The notes under the pieces were generated by a model. It had not been told where the DNA came from and searched no databases. It saw nothing but the letters and a program-made list of their open reading frames with translations. The translations under genes were made by a program, and so were the position numbers. Below, one piece after another: positions 42,837 through 53,939 of a stretch of 64,000 bases of DNA (positions within the stretch are counted from its first letter, which is position 1; the number at the start of each line of letters is the position of its first letter). This DNA comes from Canna indica (lineage: Eukaryota; Streptophyta; Magnoliopsida; Zingiberales; Cannaceae): NCBI GenBank assembly GCA_034359265.1, contig CP136890.1:77959501-78023500 (forward strand), given 5' to 3'.

Positions 42837-42946
42837 ATTTTATGTTCTAACGGCGTTTAACGATTTGGTAGATGCCATTAACAGATGTCAAGGTTGTGCA
42901 TTTACAGACGAATTTTAAAAATATTGGTAGAACATAAAATCTCTCC
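42828..42946. mobile_element. Deleted copy of the foldback MITE at 42248-42494
   Basis: Opens TTTGTAGAAATTTTATGTTC, jumps to GATTTGGTAGATGCC and ends TAGAACATAAAATCTC, so most of the left arm is deleted. It abuts the hAT end fragment, suggesting one inserted into or replaced part of the other. Confidence 0.75.
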
Positions 42947-42949
42947 TCC

Positions 42950-44431
42950 CCTTATTCACTGATTCATGCCGCCGCCCCCTTGTTTGAAAATTTTATCGAG
43001 GATTTTTACGTCGTAAATTCTAGGTTCTTGATAAATTAGGAGCTTTCATTGTTGATGTGCAAATTTCATATTCATGCTTGCCGCATGGTCCTTGCCGGTT
43101 TTAAAAAAGTTATAGATTTCAATATATATGTATATATTTAGTGGTGATTATTTTTATCTTTACTAGTAATTGTGTAAATTACTTCTAAAGCTTTTAATGA
43201 TAATGAATCTAGTGAGAATTCATTATTTGCTGTAAAGATTTTTGTAGTATTTACAATTACTAGCCGACGTCATAACAATCATCGCTAAAATGCCAAATTA
43301 TAGTAGTGAATGGTGTTGCTTATTTATGGTAAAGGCATGGAACTATTTAATTATTCTTAATTACATGCTATTTATAAATTGGATAATGTGCATGCTTAAT
43401 ATATGGATATTAAGGGTCCCGGTGGTCGTAGGATGATGATACAGGCATGAGGATGTTATGTTTATTTCTTTTATCATTACTTAAAATTTGTTGGTTGAAT
43501 TATAAATGTCTAGGTGTGCTTGTGGTTGTGGACCGGGAAGCTCGTTAGTTGCCACACTGACAACCGACTCGGAGTGGCATGAGCGGAAAGTACGCTGAGA
43601 TAGAGCAGTGATCAGTGCCCGACTCGTAGGACCGACGGGTCCCTAGATTATTGGACCGACAGGTCCTTGAATATTGGACCGATGGATCCCTGGACTGGGA
43701 AGCTCGTTAGCCCGCCACACTAACGACCGACTCGGATGGCTTGTATGGATTTATGGTGGATTTTATATGGTGTTTATGTCTTGCTGGATTTATATATATA
43801 CTCATTCTGATTAGTGCTTATGTGGATGGATGGTTATACTTGGTGATTTTCATCTCTCGTGTGTATGATGATTTCTTTTGCATATTTATTCTGGCACATG
43901 AGATATATGTTGATATAAGAATTGCTTATTTGCTGGTTGAATTATTAGATATGGTTGTAGAGTACTAAGCTACTCACTAAGTCCTAGTTGGACTTATTAT
44001 GTATATATTGTTATCTTTTCAACACTTGAGTGCGATCATATATGTATAGAGATGTAGTAGCGCAGTTGGTGACGACAAGGACAACGGATCTCGCGACACA
44101 TGTATACCTAAATTTGACACATGTATATCCAAATATGTAGGGTTTTTATGTTTTTTTTAGTCATATGGGTCGGTGTTTAGATTTGTTTTTTGCATTTTAA
44201 TGATAAAATTTTTATTCTTGATTATTTGATTTTATTTAGAGGAGTCTTGAACATTTATTGGCATCGAATTGATTACTTGAGATTTTTGCTCGGTTATGTT
44301 TAATACAAGAGAGTTGGTTTTCTTTTTATAAATTATTCAGGATTTTGAAATTATTGTTTCTCTTAGTTGGATTAGGCTTCAGGGTACGTGTAGTACTCTG
44401 GTTGATCATGCCCGAGTTTTTGAGTGTGACA
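42950..44431 (+). mobile_element. Truncated gypsy-type LTR
   Basis: Shares ATGCCGCCGCCCCCTTG-like text and two palindromic blocks with the solo LTR at 13204-18617: GGGAAGCTCGTTAG...CACACT (43535 and 43700) and GGACCGACGGGTCC (43630-43690). It ends TTTTTGAGTGTGACA at 44431. The left end is missing, so it is neither a complete LTR nor a solo LTR with a TSD. Confidence 0.75.
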
Positions 44432-44460
44432 CCAGAGTACACGTTCGTACTCTGAAGCCT
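44378..44460. repeat. Inverted repeat at end of truncated LTR
   Basis: GGCTTCAGGGTACGTG...ACTCTGG before 44403 and CCAGAGTACACG...TCTGAAGCC at 44434-44458 are inverted copies around the LTR end. DNA to the right (to about 44530) resembles the start of a similar LTR in reverse orientation (AATGACAACCATGCAGAAAC). Confidence 0.75.
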
Positions 44461-44878
44461 ACCAACCCATGTATACCAGTGTGAAATAATAAATGACAAC
44501 CATGCAGAAACCGAAGGAAAATTATAAATACATAACTCCAATGAAATGTTTAAACATCAATATATAACTTTATAACTTTATAACATTATTATTAGTGCGT
44601 ACATAGGCGTACATAGTTTTATAACTCAAGACTTATTGGCAACATACTTAGATGTCTAGCTACTAAACTATTAATGAGTCAATACAACAAACATATTTAT
44701 GAAATAAAAATAAATCAAGAAAAAAAAATGATACGTACTATATTTAAAGCATAAATATATATATGAAATATGAAAAGAATTTAAAATATCAAAAAAAACT
44801 TAAAAAGTATTAAAATAGAGCTAAGAGAGCTCTCTATGAAAAATTAAAACATGTTAAAAGAAGAAGAAAAATCTCTTA
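44460..44878. other. AT-rich interval without recognised gene
   Basis: The first 70 bp may belong to an inverted LTR end; the rest is AT-rich with no feature I can name. Confidence 0.55.
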
Positions 44879-47611
44879 GGTGGCGTTTGGTGCATTATAT
44901 TTTAGATTACCAAGCAAACAAGATTATCTTTCAAATAAATTATCACTAAAAAGATCCGGTAGTGTAGAATATAATGTTTGGTATGCTATTACCAAGTAAT
45001 GAGATCTACTTTCCGAAAATACTCTTTTCACAAATATATTATAATATTATAATAATATTATAATTAAGCATATAATATAATATAATATAATATAATATAT
45101 AATATTATAATATTATAATATATAATATAATAATACAATATATAATATTATGTCATGGGAGAAGTTGTGGGAGACGAACATCTTCTTTCTAGAAAGGAGG
45201 ATGCAAAGAACTTGTAAAGAAGCTAGGCTAAGGAGGGCAATTTTATCCTAAAAAATAATTCAAGATTACCACTTCAGAGGTAATTCACATAGACACTGTT
45301 ACGCCCCGCCTAAGTTTATCCCTATATAAGGGACCTCACCTAGGAGGAGCGCAACCTAAAACTAAACCACAAAAATACACCAGAATATCTCAACAGGAAC
45401 AACTGAATTCATCATTTCAATTAAGAGTTTTCTACATAATGCTCCACATCAATATAAAAATAACTAAGAAAACATCTAAGAAGCGGATGATGCCTCCTCC
45501 TCCAGGACTCTAGCTACCTAACTTCAACTACTGACATACCTGCAAAACTGAGGCAATAACAAACAACATCAGCGGAAAGCTGAGTAGGAGAATCAATATG
45601 TCAACAATAAGGACATCAATCATGATGCAATGACACTACCAAATACAACAACAACATATGACTCTGCAATAAAGTGCAACATGACAACAACCAGATACCT
45701 TTTCATCTATCAACTAATGCAACTCATATCAATCAAGAGCGTAGTGGACAAGTGGGTTTCCCCCGCACTCTCGCACCTCGAGAGTGGCACCTCAAGCCCG
45801 CTCCAACTAGAGATGCGACTATCTACAAGATAGCCCGTCGACGTCTAACACCTCGACGTCGCACACGAGCCCGCCAACGTCTAACAGCGCGACGCTGCAC
45901 CTCATGTGAAAATTTCGTGATCACCGGTGTCACCGCCCATACACCTCGGGCAATAAATCAACTGTGTCCGAGCTTGCGCCCACAAGAGGTCATAATGCAC
46001 AACATGCCAATATAACTCTTACAACTATAAAAGCAACATGCATAAAATGCTATCAGCTTGATGTCAACAAATATAATGCATATGACAACAACTACATCAA
46101 TAATGCGACCAACCAACAATTTGAATCTAGCATTATGCAACTCCTTAGCACCTACACATGCTTCCTAATATCATAATCACTATAGATGCAATTCATGCAA
46201 CATAATATGATATCAACATGTATATGGGCCAACAACATGCAACGGGAGATCAATAGAATTCAGAAGCAATTCAAGCAATTAGAAGCAAGGGGTAAAATCA
46301 TCAATTTACCTATTCAACATTCATCGGCTACAACAGAAGTCAACACGCACCCAACCACAATCATCTATACTCTAAATTACCACCTAACATAGAATACCAC
46401 TATTCTATATTATTTAATTATTTATCAACTGAATTAAATAACTTGCATCTATCAAATAACACTGAAACATAGAAAAGACCTACTAGATGACTTCTGATCA
46501 GAAATCCGACACCACCATCGCGTTCAGAACGCAAAAACCTACAGCTTTGGTATTCACCTCGACTCGATCCGACAATCCTACGATCAACTACAAAAATACC
46601 CTAATATTCTATAATTTAACCCTATTTCACGCGATACAGCTCTCTTCTTAATTAACCTATTTAATAAATTCATCTCCCACTCGTCTCCTACCCGACGCCC
46701 GCCTGACTTCGTCCTTCCCTGCCCCGCTCGAAGCCACGCCGACCGCCCCCCAGCCAACGGCGACCACCCCCGTCGGCCTCGTCGGCCTCGTCGGCCTCTC
46801 CCCCGACGCCGGCGGGTACCGGCTCACAATCGGGAGGCCACGTCGGCCTCCCTTCCCCGACACCGCCTCCTCTCCACTCGGGTCCACACCGGGCAGCCCT
46901 CCCGGCCACCGGAGACCCTCCGCCCGCCCCCTCCGGCCTCCCCTGCGACCTCCGGCGCTGACATGGCACCGGCCGAGTGCTGGAGACGGCTGCGGCACCG
47001 CCTATGGCGTGCCGCGGCTACTGCTTGCCACAGACAGTAGCAGAGGTTGCCGCGGCTCATTGATCGCCTAGTCCACGAGCCCGACGACACGCAGCAACAC
47101 CGGCTGCCAAGACCTACACTATACCTCGGACGGACAGGTCCCGCCGCTGCCCTCCACCTCCTCCTCTATATCGCCGATGAACGAAGATACGGTAAACTAC
47201 GATTAAACAACGAAGAGACATAAGACTCCTACCTCAAAATCTCCTCCAAACTCCGATCTTCACCGGAGTCTTCTCACCGCCGACGCCTCACTGCTGCCGC
47301 CGCAAGTCCCGATCCGCTGCCGCTGCTGTCTCCGGATTCGAGAGAGAGGAAAAAAGATTAAAGAGGGGATTAGGGCTAATTAAATAGGATTAGCATTTTT
47401 GCAAAAAGACCCCTCTAAGAAAAATATTTACAATAAGGTCCTTCATTTTTAGGTTATAACAGACACCCTCCCCTTGAGCGCAATCTGGATTACCAAGATA
47501 ATCTACATTAATTACCTGCAAAAGTGAGACACCAAACAAGATAATGTGCGGGGTCCAAATAATTTAAAGACAAGATTATCAGCGATGGATTGCCTCGTAT
47601 CAAATGCCTCC
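44879..47611. mobile_element. Harbinger-like element, TSD TTA, interrupted by solo LTR
   Basis: The left end GGTGGCGTTTGGTGCATTAT faces the right end CGTATCAAATGCCTCC (complement GGAGGCATTTGATACG). TTA flanks both (44876-44878 and 47612-47614). Its own sequence is 44879-45296 and 47467-47611. No protein is seen, so it is a MITE-like non-autonomous copy. Confidence 0.8.
45297..47461 (-). mobile_element. Gypsy-type solo LTR, 2,165 bp, TSD GACAC
   Basis: On the + strand TGTTACGCCCC...GGTTATAACA with exact GACAC repeats (45292-45296 and 47462-47466). The ends match the class at 20548-25111 (GGGGCGTAACA against GGGGCGTGACA on the coding strand). It contains a GC-rich palindromic array (GTCGACGTCTAACACC and relatives, 45830-45900) and a very GC-rich part (46680-47100) with open frames in several phases and no known match. 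No gag or pol. Confidence 0.9.
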
Positions 47612-47614
47612 TTA

Positions 47615-48116
47615 GTATTTGGCATTATAATATAATGTCATGTGCTAGCACACGTACTAGCACAGCTGCACAGTAACCGAAAGAAAGTGGTAAAAAGCAA
47701 AAAACAAAAAGCAAAAAAATGAAGAACAAATCGTGGAGAGAGCTGAGAGCTCCTCCGTACAAAACACGCTTCAAACTTCCAAAAGTACTATGGAGTATAT
47801 TTGTATCATAAGATAAGTGATAGATTTAAGGGTTAATTATTAAATATATCCTGACTTTTGAGGTGTTTCTCTAATCTATCCCCACTTTCCAATTTTTCTA
47901 ATTCAATACATCACTTTTCGATTTGTAACAAATCTATCCCACCGTTAACAGGACATTACAACAGCCGTTTGGATGTTGACATGGATAAGAGCCTAGTCAG
48001 CATCCGAAAATATTAACTTAAAAAATACCCAGTTAGCATCCCCATTTTTTAAACTAATTTTTTTGTGGGCCCCACCAAACCCAGTCAGCGGATCGAATCG
48101 GATCCTAAATGATCGA
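47615..48116. other. Interval with no recognised gene
   Basis: AT-rich, then the 3' flank of the dehydratase pseudogene. 47840-47950 (AATATATCCTGACTTTTGAG, CTATCCCCACTTTCC) looks like part of a dispersed repeat, but I cannot place its borders. Confidence 0.5.
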
Positions 48117-48998
48117 TCACGAAGGCGGAGAATTGGAGGTCGACTGCGATGACGGCGGCTGAGGCGTCGAGGAGGAGCAAGAAGACGATGGAGAGGGGGT
48201 GCCCCAAGGGGTCATGTCCATGGGGTAGCCGTCGAGGACGCGGAGGAAGGAGGTGAATTCTTGGATCTCGGCGAGGGCGTTCTGGGCACGGGATTCTGCC
48301 ATGGATGCCTGCGGGCGGCTCTAGATCTTGGTGAGGTTGATGTCCCGGAAGGCGAAGGCGGAGAGCACCTTGAAGAGCACGGAGGTGCCCTCGCGGTCGT
48401 GGGCGAAGACGATGCTGGTCTTGAAGGGCTGGTCGGTGAGCGAGATGATGGGCTCCCACGCTAGCATCACTAACTGCGTCACGTTGCTCTTGTCATCCTG
48501 GATCCCGTTCGCTAGCACCTGCAGCCTGTACAGTTGCGCCGCACGCGCGCCGACGCGATTGCCCCCGTGTCATAGAGCTCGTTGTTGGCCACGTACACTG
48601 CGGCACCGACCATGTTAACGAAAGCTTCGCGGGTGACGTTGTGTCCCAGGTGGGTGAGGGTGAGCTCGCACTAAGCCGGCGCTTGCGGGTGGCTCATCAC
48701 CCGGGTCAAGTATTCCTTGCGCCGCCGCCTCACTATACACGCTCGGCACAACCTAGTACGACGCGCGGAGCCTCAACCCGTGCATTGGCGCCGACAAGAA
48801 GTCCGCAATTGTCAACGATCACGGAAGATTCGAGATCGGCACCGGATCTAATGTCCCAGCTACCGCTACCCCCGCCTTCAACGACGCGGAGCCCGTGCTC
48901 GCGTCGTTGATGGCGGTAGGGAGGCGATGGTTGGTGAGGCCACCGTTGTCATTTTTAGGGGCAGCGGCAGAGGGGTCATCAAAGGGGGCGAGGGACTT
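48117..48998 (-). pseudogene. Arogenate/prephenate dehydratase pseudogene, main part
   Basis: The intact enzyme makes phenylalanine from arogenate or prephenate in the plastid. Seen on the - strand: MSHPQAPA followed by a TAG where Gln is expected in the catalytic-domain motif SHPQALAQCE. Next are [13 protein letters not shown], then the ACT regulatory domain ([32 protein letters not shown]). A TAG at 48321-48323 replaces the Glu of the ESRP effector motif. Right after SRP about 30 codons of the ACT domain are missing, then [20 protein letters not shown] and YPMDMTPWG lead to the stop at 48117. The upstream half (48620-48910) needs several frameshifts. Intronless, as is common for this family. 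Confidence 0.9.
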
Positions 48999-49003
48999 GT
49001 CAG

Positions 49004-49237
49004 TATTGACATAGTGGAATGATGAAGAAAAACTAAATTGAATTCAAATCAAGCTATTACGTCAGTTTATATAGGCGATTGATAACAGAAAGTAAGTGGA
49101 ATATTAATAACAAACATAGCAGACGAGTAAAGGAAAATAGCTATATAGCCACAGAATAGGTGATGTGGCAGGTGATGATTCAACAATAAAAATGTTGTAA
49201 TTGACGCGACTACGAGGTGAGAATAACTCTGCTAATA
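49004..49237 (-). repeat. 3' LTR of copia element
   Basis: 234 bp, reads TATTGACATAG...TCTGCTAATA on +. It differs from the other LTR at roughly ten positions by eye. Confidence 0.92.
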
Positions 49238-49239
49238 TC

Positions 49240-52200
49240 CCCCTCAAGATGGGCCGTTCTACAACGCCCATCTTGTTTCGATGATCCAGAAAGAGTTTTG
49301 CAAGATTTCTGACAAAGTGATAATCCAATTCAACATGTTTCATCCTGCTATGACTGCTTTGTTGATTTGTGAGAATTGTAGCTCCAAGATTGTCACAGTA
49401 CATCGTTGGAGTGGGTAGATTAAAGTGATTTAACTCCTTAATAAGATGAGTAAGCCAGGTTACTTCAGCTGCTGTATTTGAGAGTGATTTATATTCAGCC
49501 TTAGTGGAAGACCGTGATATACTTCTTTGCTTTTTGGAGCTCCAACTGATCGGCGAACCACCAAGAAAAATGATGTATGCGCCTGTGGACTTGCGATCAT
49601 CATTATCTCCTCCCCAGTCAGAGTCAGAGTATGCATCAATGTTGAAGGTGGCAGCAGAGTTAAGCAGAATTCCCAGGTTGGATGTTCCATTTAAATACTG
49701 AAGGATTCTTTTACAACATTGCTAGTGTAATAATGATGGACAGTGCATGTATTGAGAAAGTTTGTTGACGACAAACCCAATATCAGGACGAGTAAAGGTT
49801 AAGTATTGTAATGCGCCTATTACTTGCCTGAACAACTTGGGATCCGCAGGTGCTGAACCATCATTCAATAGCAGTTTAATAGAGGCTGACATAGGAGTCT
49901 TCATACTGTTTGCCTCATGCATTTCAAACTTTTGCAAGATATCATTGATATACTTCTATTGTGATAGAATAATACATGCACTTGTCCAACTTATTTCTAT
50001 CCCCAAGAAGTAGCTTAAAGGCTGAATCTCTTTTAAAGAGAACCGAGATGATAGCTTCAAATATACTTCAGAAATATTTTTGTTGGAGGAACCTATCAAT
50101 ATTATGTCATCAACATAAAGTAACAAGATAGTTATGGAATTGTGTTCCTGTAAGGTGAATAATAAAGTATCAGAAGTAGAATTCTGAAACCCAATTGAAA
50201 GTAAGTAGTTTTTTAGCTCAGTGAACCAAGCCTGTGGAGCTTGCTTTAAGCCATAGATGAATTTTTGAAGTTTGCACACATGAGTGGGAAATTTTGAACT
50301 GATGAATCCCGGTGGCTGCTGCATGAACACAACTTCCTTTAAAGTACCTTGTAGAAACGAATTGTTCATGTCCAGTTGAAACATGTCCCAATTAAGCTTG
50401 GTTGCCAAACTCAAAATAAGTCTAACTGAAGCTTGTTTGATCACAGGACTAAATGTGTTCATATAATCAAGGCCCGAACATTGATGAAATCCCTTTGCAA
50501 CTAGATACCCTTTGAATCTATCAATAGTTCCATCTTGTTTTTGCTTAATCCTGAATACCCAGCGACACCCAATGATATTTTGCTTTCTAGTAGTAGGAAC
50601 CAAGGTCCAGGTGTTGCTTTTGATTAATGCATCAAACTCTTGTTGCATTGCTTCTCGCCATTCAGGATATTTAGCAGCCTGATTGTAGGAATTAGGAATG
50701 GGAGAATGAACAGCAAATGCCATTAAGGCTGAATAATCTGTAGGAACTCTTGGTTTAAAGATATTCGATCTGGACCTTGTTTGTATTCTTCGTGGAGCTG
50801 AACTCTGTGTTTGTTGAGAACTCTGTGTTTCAGTGAATCTTAAATTTTGCGGCTGCTCATTGTCACCTGCTGCAGCTAAAGGTTGAAGCTCCTGTAATGA
50901 AGGAGTAACAATCGAATTGGAAGGATGTAAAGAAGAAACTGATGAATTTGGTGGTGGATATATATCTAATGGAACTGTAAGTGGAGTAGCAGATGTAGTA
51001 CTGGGAATGAAGGTTTGACAGTCAGGAACAATGTCAAGCCAAGATGTAATAAATGTAGGAGTTGCTCGAGGTGCTGCTGTGGATATGGAAGAAAATGGAA
51101 ATTTTGTTTCAACGAACTCAACATGTCTTGAGAGAAAAGTTTTATTGGTTGCAGGATCAAGACATATATAACAGTAATGCTTTGTGGAGTAGCCAAGAAA
51201 AATACAAGGTTTGGACTTGAGATCAAATTTGTTATGAGCATACGGCTTCAACCATGGAAAACAAAGGCATCCAAAAATCCGAAGATAAAGGTAATTTGGT
51301 GCATCACCAAGCAAGCATTGATAAGCTGATTTGTTTTTTATAGTGGGGGTTATCATGCGATTGATAAGATAAGCTGCGGTTGAACAAGTGAAGTGGCAAA
51401 AATGCAGAGGAACTGAAGCATGATATATTAGAGTTAGAGAAGTTTCCATCACATGGCGATGTTTCCTTCCAGCCAAGCTGACTCGTTGGGGGGTATATGG
51501 AGGAGTACAAAGATGCCGAATGCCATGAGCATTTAGAAACTGATGAAGAGCAGTATACTCTCCACCCCCATCAGTATACAGACTTTTAATTCAGAGCCCA
51601 AAATAATTATCAACAAGCGATTTAAAGGTAGAGAAGACATGAAGAACATCATATTTGTTTTTTAATGGAAATAACCAGGTGTATTTCGAAAAGTGATCAA
51701 CGAAAATGCCATAATATTTGTGACCATCAGAGGAAATAATAGGGGCAGAACCACATACATCAGTGTAAAGCAATTCTAATGGCCTGCTACTCTTGATTGA
51801 AGAAGTATAAAAAGGCTTTTTGTGGCTCTTATTACATGCACACGCAGTGCAGTAATCTAAGTTGGCAGAATGAAATGGAAGTTTAAATTTGGAAAGTGTG
51901 GAATGCAAGACTTGACTATGCGGATGACCAAGTCTCTGACGCCGGGTGTTGATGGTGGGGCGAGTAGAAGAACTAGAGAGAAAAGCTGAAGGGACATTAT
52001 TACTCCATTCATACAGATTGCCTCTATTCTGGCCGCGAGCAAGGATGACCCCTGAATTCAGATCCTTCACCACAAAGTAGTTAGGAAAAAATTCTACTGA
52101 AACATGATTCTGAATACAAAACTTTGCAACAGAGATAAGATTCTTAGTTATAAGTGGATCATACAATACATCAGTGAGTTTGAAAGATGGAGATAGCGAA

Positions 52201-53137
52201 ACTGTACCAGAATGTGAAGTAGGAATGGAGTTGCCATCGCCTAGAGTGATGCTTTGATCACCATTAATAGTTGATACATATTGTAATGTATCAAGGTCCG
52301 AGGTTATGTGGTGTGTGGCCCAGAGTCTAGCACCCAATTATTATTCAGTCTTGTGTTATGCTCACAGAGATTAACCTGAGGGAACTTATCTGTGTTTAAT
52401 CTGTTCCAGCATACTTTTGTCGAATGCCCAATTTTATCACAGATCTGACACTGAATGTGTTGACGATTGTTGTTGAATTTTGCTGGTCGAGAATTATTTG
52501 AGTTGTTTTGAGATCTGGACATGTTATTTTTATTTTGCTCTCGACGATGTTGCCATTGTTGCTTGCCATTAGCATTCGAATTTTGAGAATAATGAACACT
52601 GATTTGTGGCTATTCAGTGCGAAGCTTCAAAAAAATTTCATGACCTGTTAATTTGTCAAACAACTCTTCCATCGAAATGGGATTATCCTTGGATCTTATA
52701 GCGGTGTTGATATGATTGAACTCTGGTCCAATACCACTGAGTATTTTGATGGTCAACGCCGAGGGATGAACATGCGCATATGCCATAGATAACTGATCAG
52801 CAATAGATTTAATTTCATTAAAGTATTCGCTTACATTTTTACTTCCTTTTTATAATTTCGCTAGATTGTCTTGCAGGTTGTAGATCCATGACTGAGATTT
52901 ATTAGAAAATTGATTTGCTAACAACAGCCATGCTTGGCGAGCTGTGGTAGCAGATGTGATCACAGGTATTAAAGACAAATCAATGGAAGCCATAAAAGCA
53001 TGCCGAATCAACCCATCTTGACGAAGCCAAGATAGATATCCTGGATCACTGAGTGGAGGGGAATAAGAACAACCATCTATAAATGCAGTAAGATCATACT
53101 CGAGCATTAGAAGATCAATCTGTGTTTTCCATGACAT
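49240..53137 (-). pseudogene. Copia gag-pol, one lineage, several frameshifts and stops
   Basis: Read leftwards. Gag (53137-52850: MSWKTQIDLLMLEYDLTAF, ARQAWLLLANQFSNKS) is followed by a CCHC knuckle (CQICDKIGHSTKVC, near 52440). The protease active site WVLDSG is next, split by a one-base frameshift at about 52310-52340. GAG-pre-integrase (RQRLGHPHSQVL) and integrase follow (YTDVCGSAP, FVDHFSKYTWLFPL, 52337-51591), with a break near 51590-51480. Then come the integrase end and the RT (51476-49956: WVFRIKQKQDGTIDRFK, YVDDIILIGSS), a stop near 49955, and the RNase H parts (49937-49722 and 49403-49104: MYCDNLGATIL). The catalytic YVDD is intact. Only a handful of defects, so it was active fairly recently by the standards of this window. 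Confidence 0.92.
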
Positions 53138-53306
53138 GTAGTTGCTGCTACCTACTAATTTGACAGGTAGTTGCGCAGTAGGATTGTGGTGACAATCGAT
53201 CCTCCACCGCTAAATGGATTGAATACCTCCGCGGGATGCGATTCATTGGTAGCCATAATGAAAAAAAAAAAGAATCAGATCGAGATCTTTCTCATTAGAG
53301 AACTCG

Positions 53307-53318
53307 GCTCTGATACCA
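53307..53318 (-). other. Primer binding site of copia element
   Basis: GCTCTGATACCA on +, i.e. TGGTATCAGAGC, the tRNA-Met-type site of plant copia elements, with no spacer to the LTR at 53319. Confidence 0.9.
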
Positions 53319-53552
53319 TATTGACATAGTAGAATGATGAAGAAAAACTAAATTGAATTCAAATCAAGCTATTACATCAGTTTATATAGGTGATTGATAA
53401 CAAAAAGTAAGTGGAATATTAATAACAAACATAGTAGACGAGTAAAGGAAAACAATAATATAACAACAGAATAGGTGACGTGGCAAGTGATGATTCAACA
53501 ATAAAAATGTTGTAATTGATGCGACTACGAGGTGAGAATAACTTTGCTAATA
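53319..53552 (-). repeat. 5' LTR of copia element
   Basis: 234 bp, reads TATTGACATAG...TTTGCTAATA on +. Equal in length to the 3' LTR. Confidence 0.92.
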
Positions 53553-53746
53553 GTCAAAAGATGAGCCGGAGGCGACGACGACCCTATTGGAAATGATGGC
53601 GCTAGAGGTTTGCCGGTAAGAGCGGCTGACGCCGAGGGCGTTGGGGAAGGGTGCAGAGTCCTGGTGGTGGATAGACCAGACGATTGGGAGGTGGCCACGG
53701 CGTTGACGAAGGATAAAAAAGGCGTAGCTGGGGGTAGGGATGACAC
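53553..53746 (-). pseudogene. Dehydratase pseudogene, N-terminal part beyond the copia insertion
   Basis: Continues the - strand frame broken at 48998. It encodes Ser/Pro/Thr-rich sequence (TRTLHPSPTPSASAALTG, FPIGSSSPPAHLL) that fits a plastid transit peptide and variable N-terminus. Assignment rests on position and composition. The right limit is the hAT end at 53735. Confidence 0.6.
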
Positions 53747-53911
53747 TGGGGAGGGTTTGGAACGGCAAAGTCAATCCAATCCCAAACCCATTAAGAAAAC
53801 TCAATCCTAAATCCGACCCAAATCTGTTAGTATTTTGAAGGGTAATTCTCAAACTCATCCCACTAATTTAACGGGTACCCACTGGGTACCCGCTTTTCGC
53901 CCGTTAACAAA
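53735..53911. mobile_element. hAT end fragment (TAGGGATGACA...)
   Basis: TAGGGATGACACTGGGGAGG through GCTTTTCGCCCGTTAAC matches the complement of the hAT right end at 62797-62870 and 63410-63497. One end only; the rest is missing at a junction with LINE sequence. Confidence 0.78.
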
Positions 53912-53939
53912 TTTTATATATAAAAAAATTTGTCGTGAT

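Larger units (their letters stand above)
49004..53552 (-). mobile_element. Ty1/copia retrotransposon, nearly complete, TA...TA termini
   Basis: LTRs are 49004-49237 and 53319-53552, each 234 bp and very similar. On the element's strand they begin TATTAGC and end GTCAATA. The primer binding site complement GCTCTGATACCA (tRNA-Met type) lies at 53307-53318, directly beside the LTR. A G-rich polypurine tract (complement of CCCCCTCAAGATGG) abuts the other LTR at 49239. Flanks GTCAG (48999-49003) and GTCAA (53553-53557) match in 4 of 5. It is inserted in the dehydratase pseudogene. Its gag-pol is described separately. Confidence 0.92.

Noticed and set aside
46657..47090. GC-rich Gly/Arg-rich open frames on the - strand
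   Set aside because: Several phases are open at once within a solo LTR; base composition explains them.
48261..48618. Open frames on the + strand over the dehydratase pseudogene
   Set aside because: GC-rich antisense shadow of the real - strand coding sequence.
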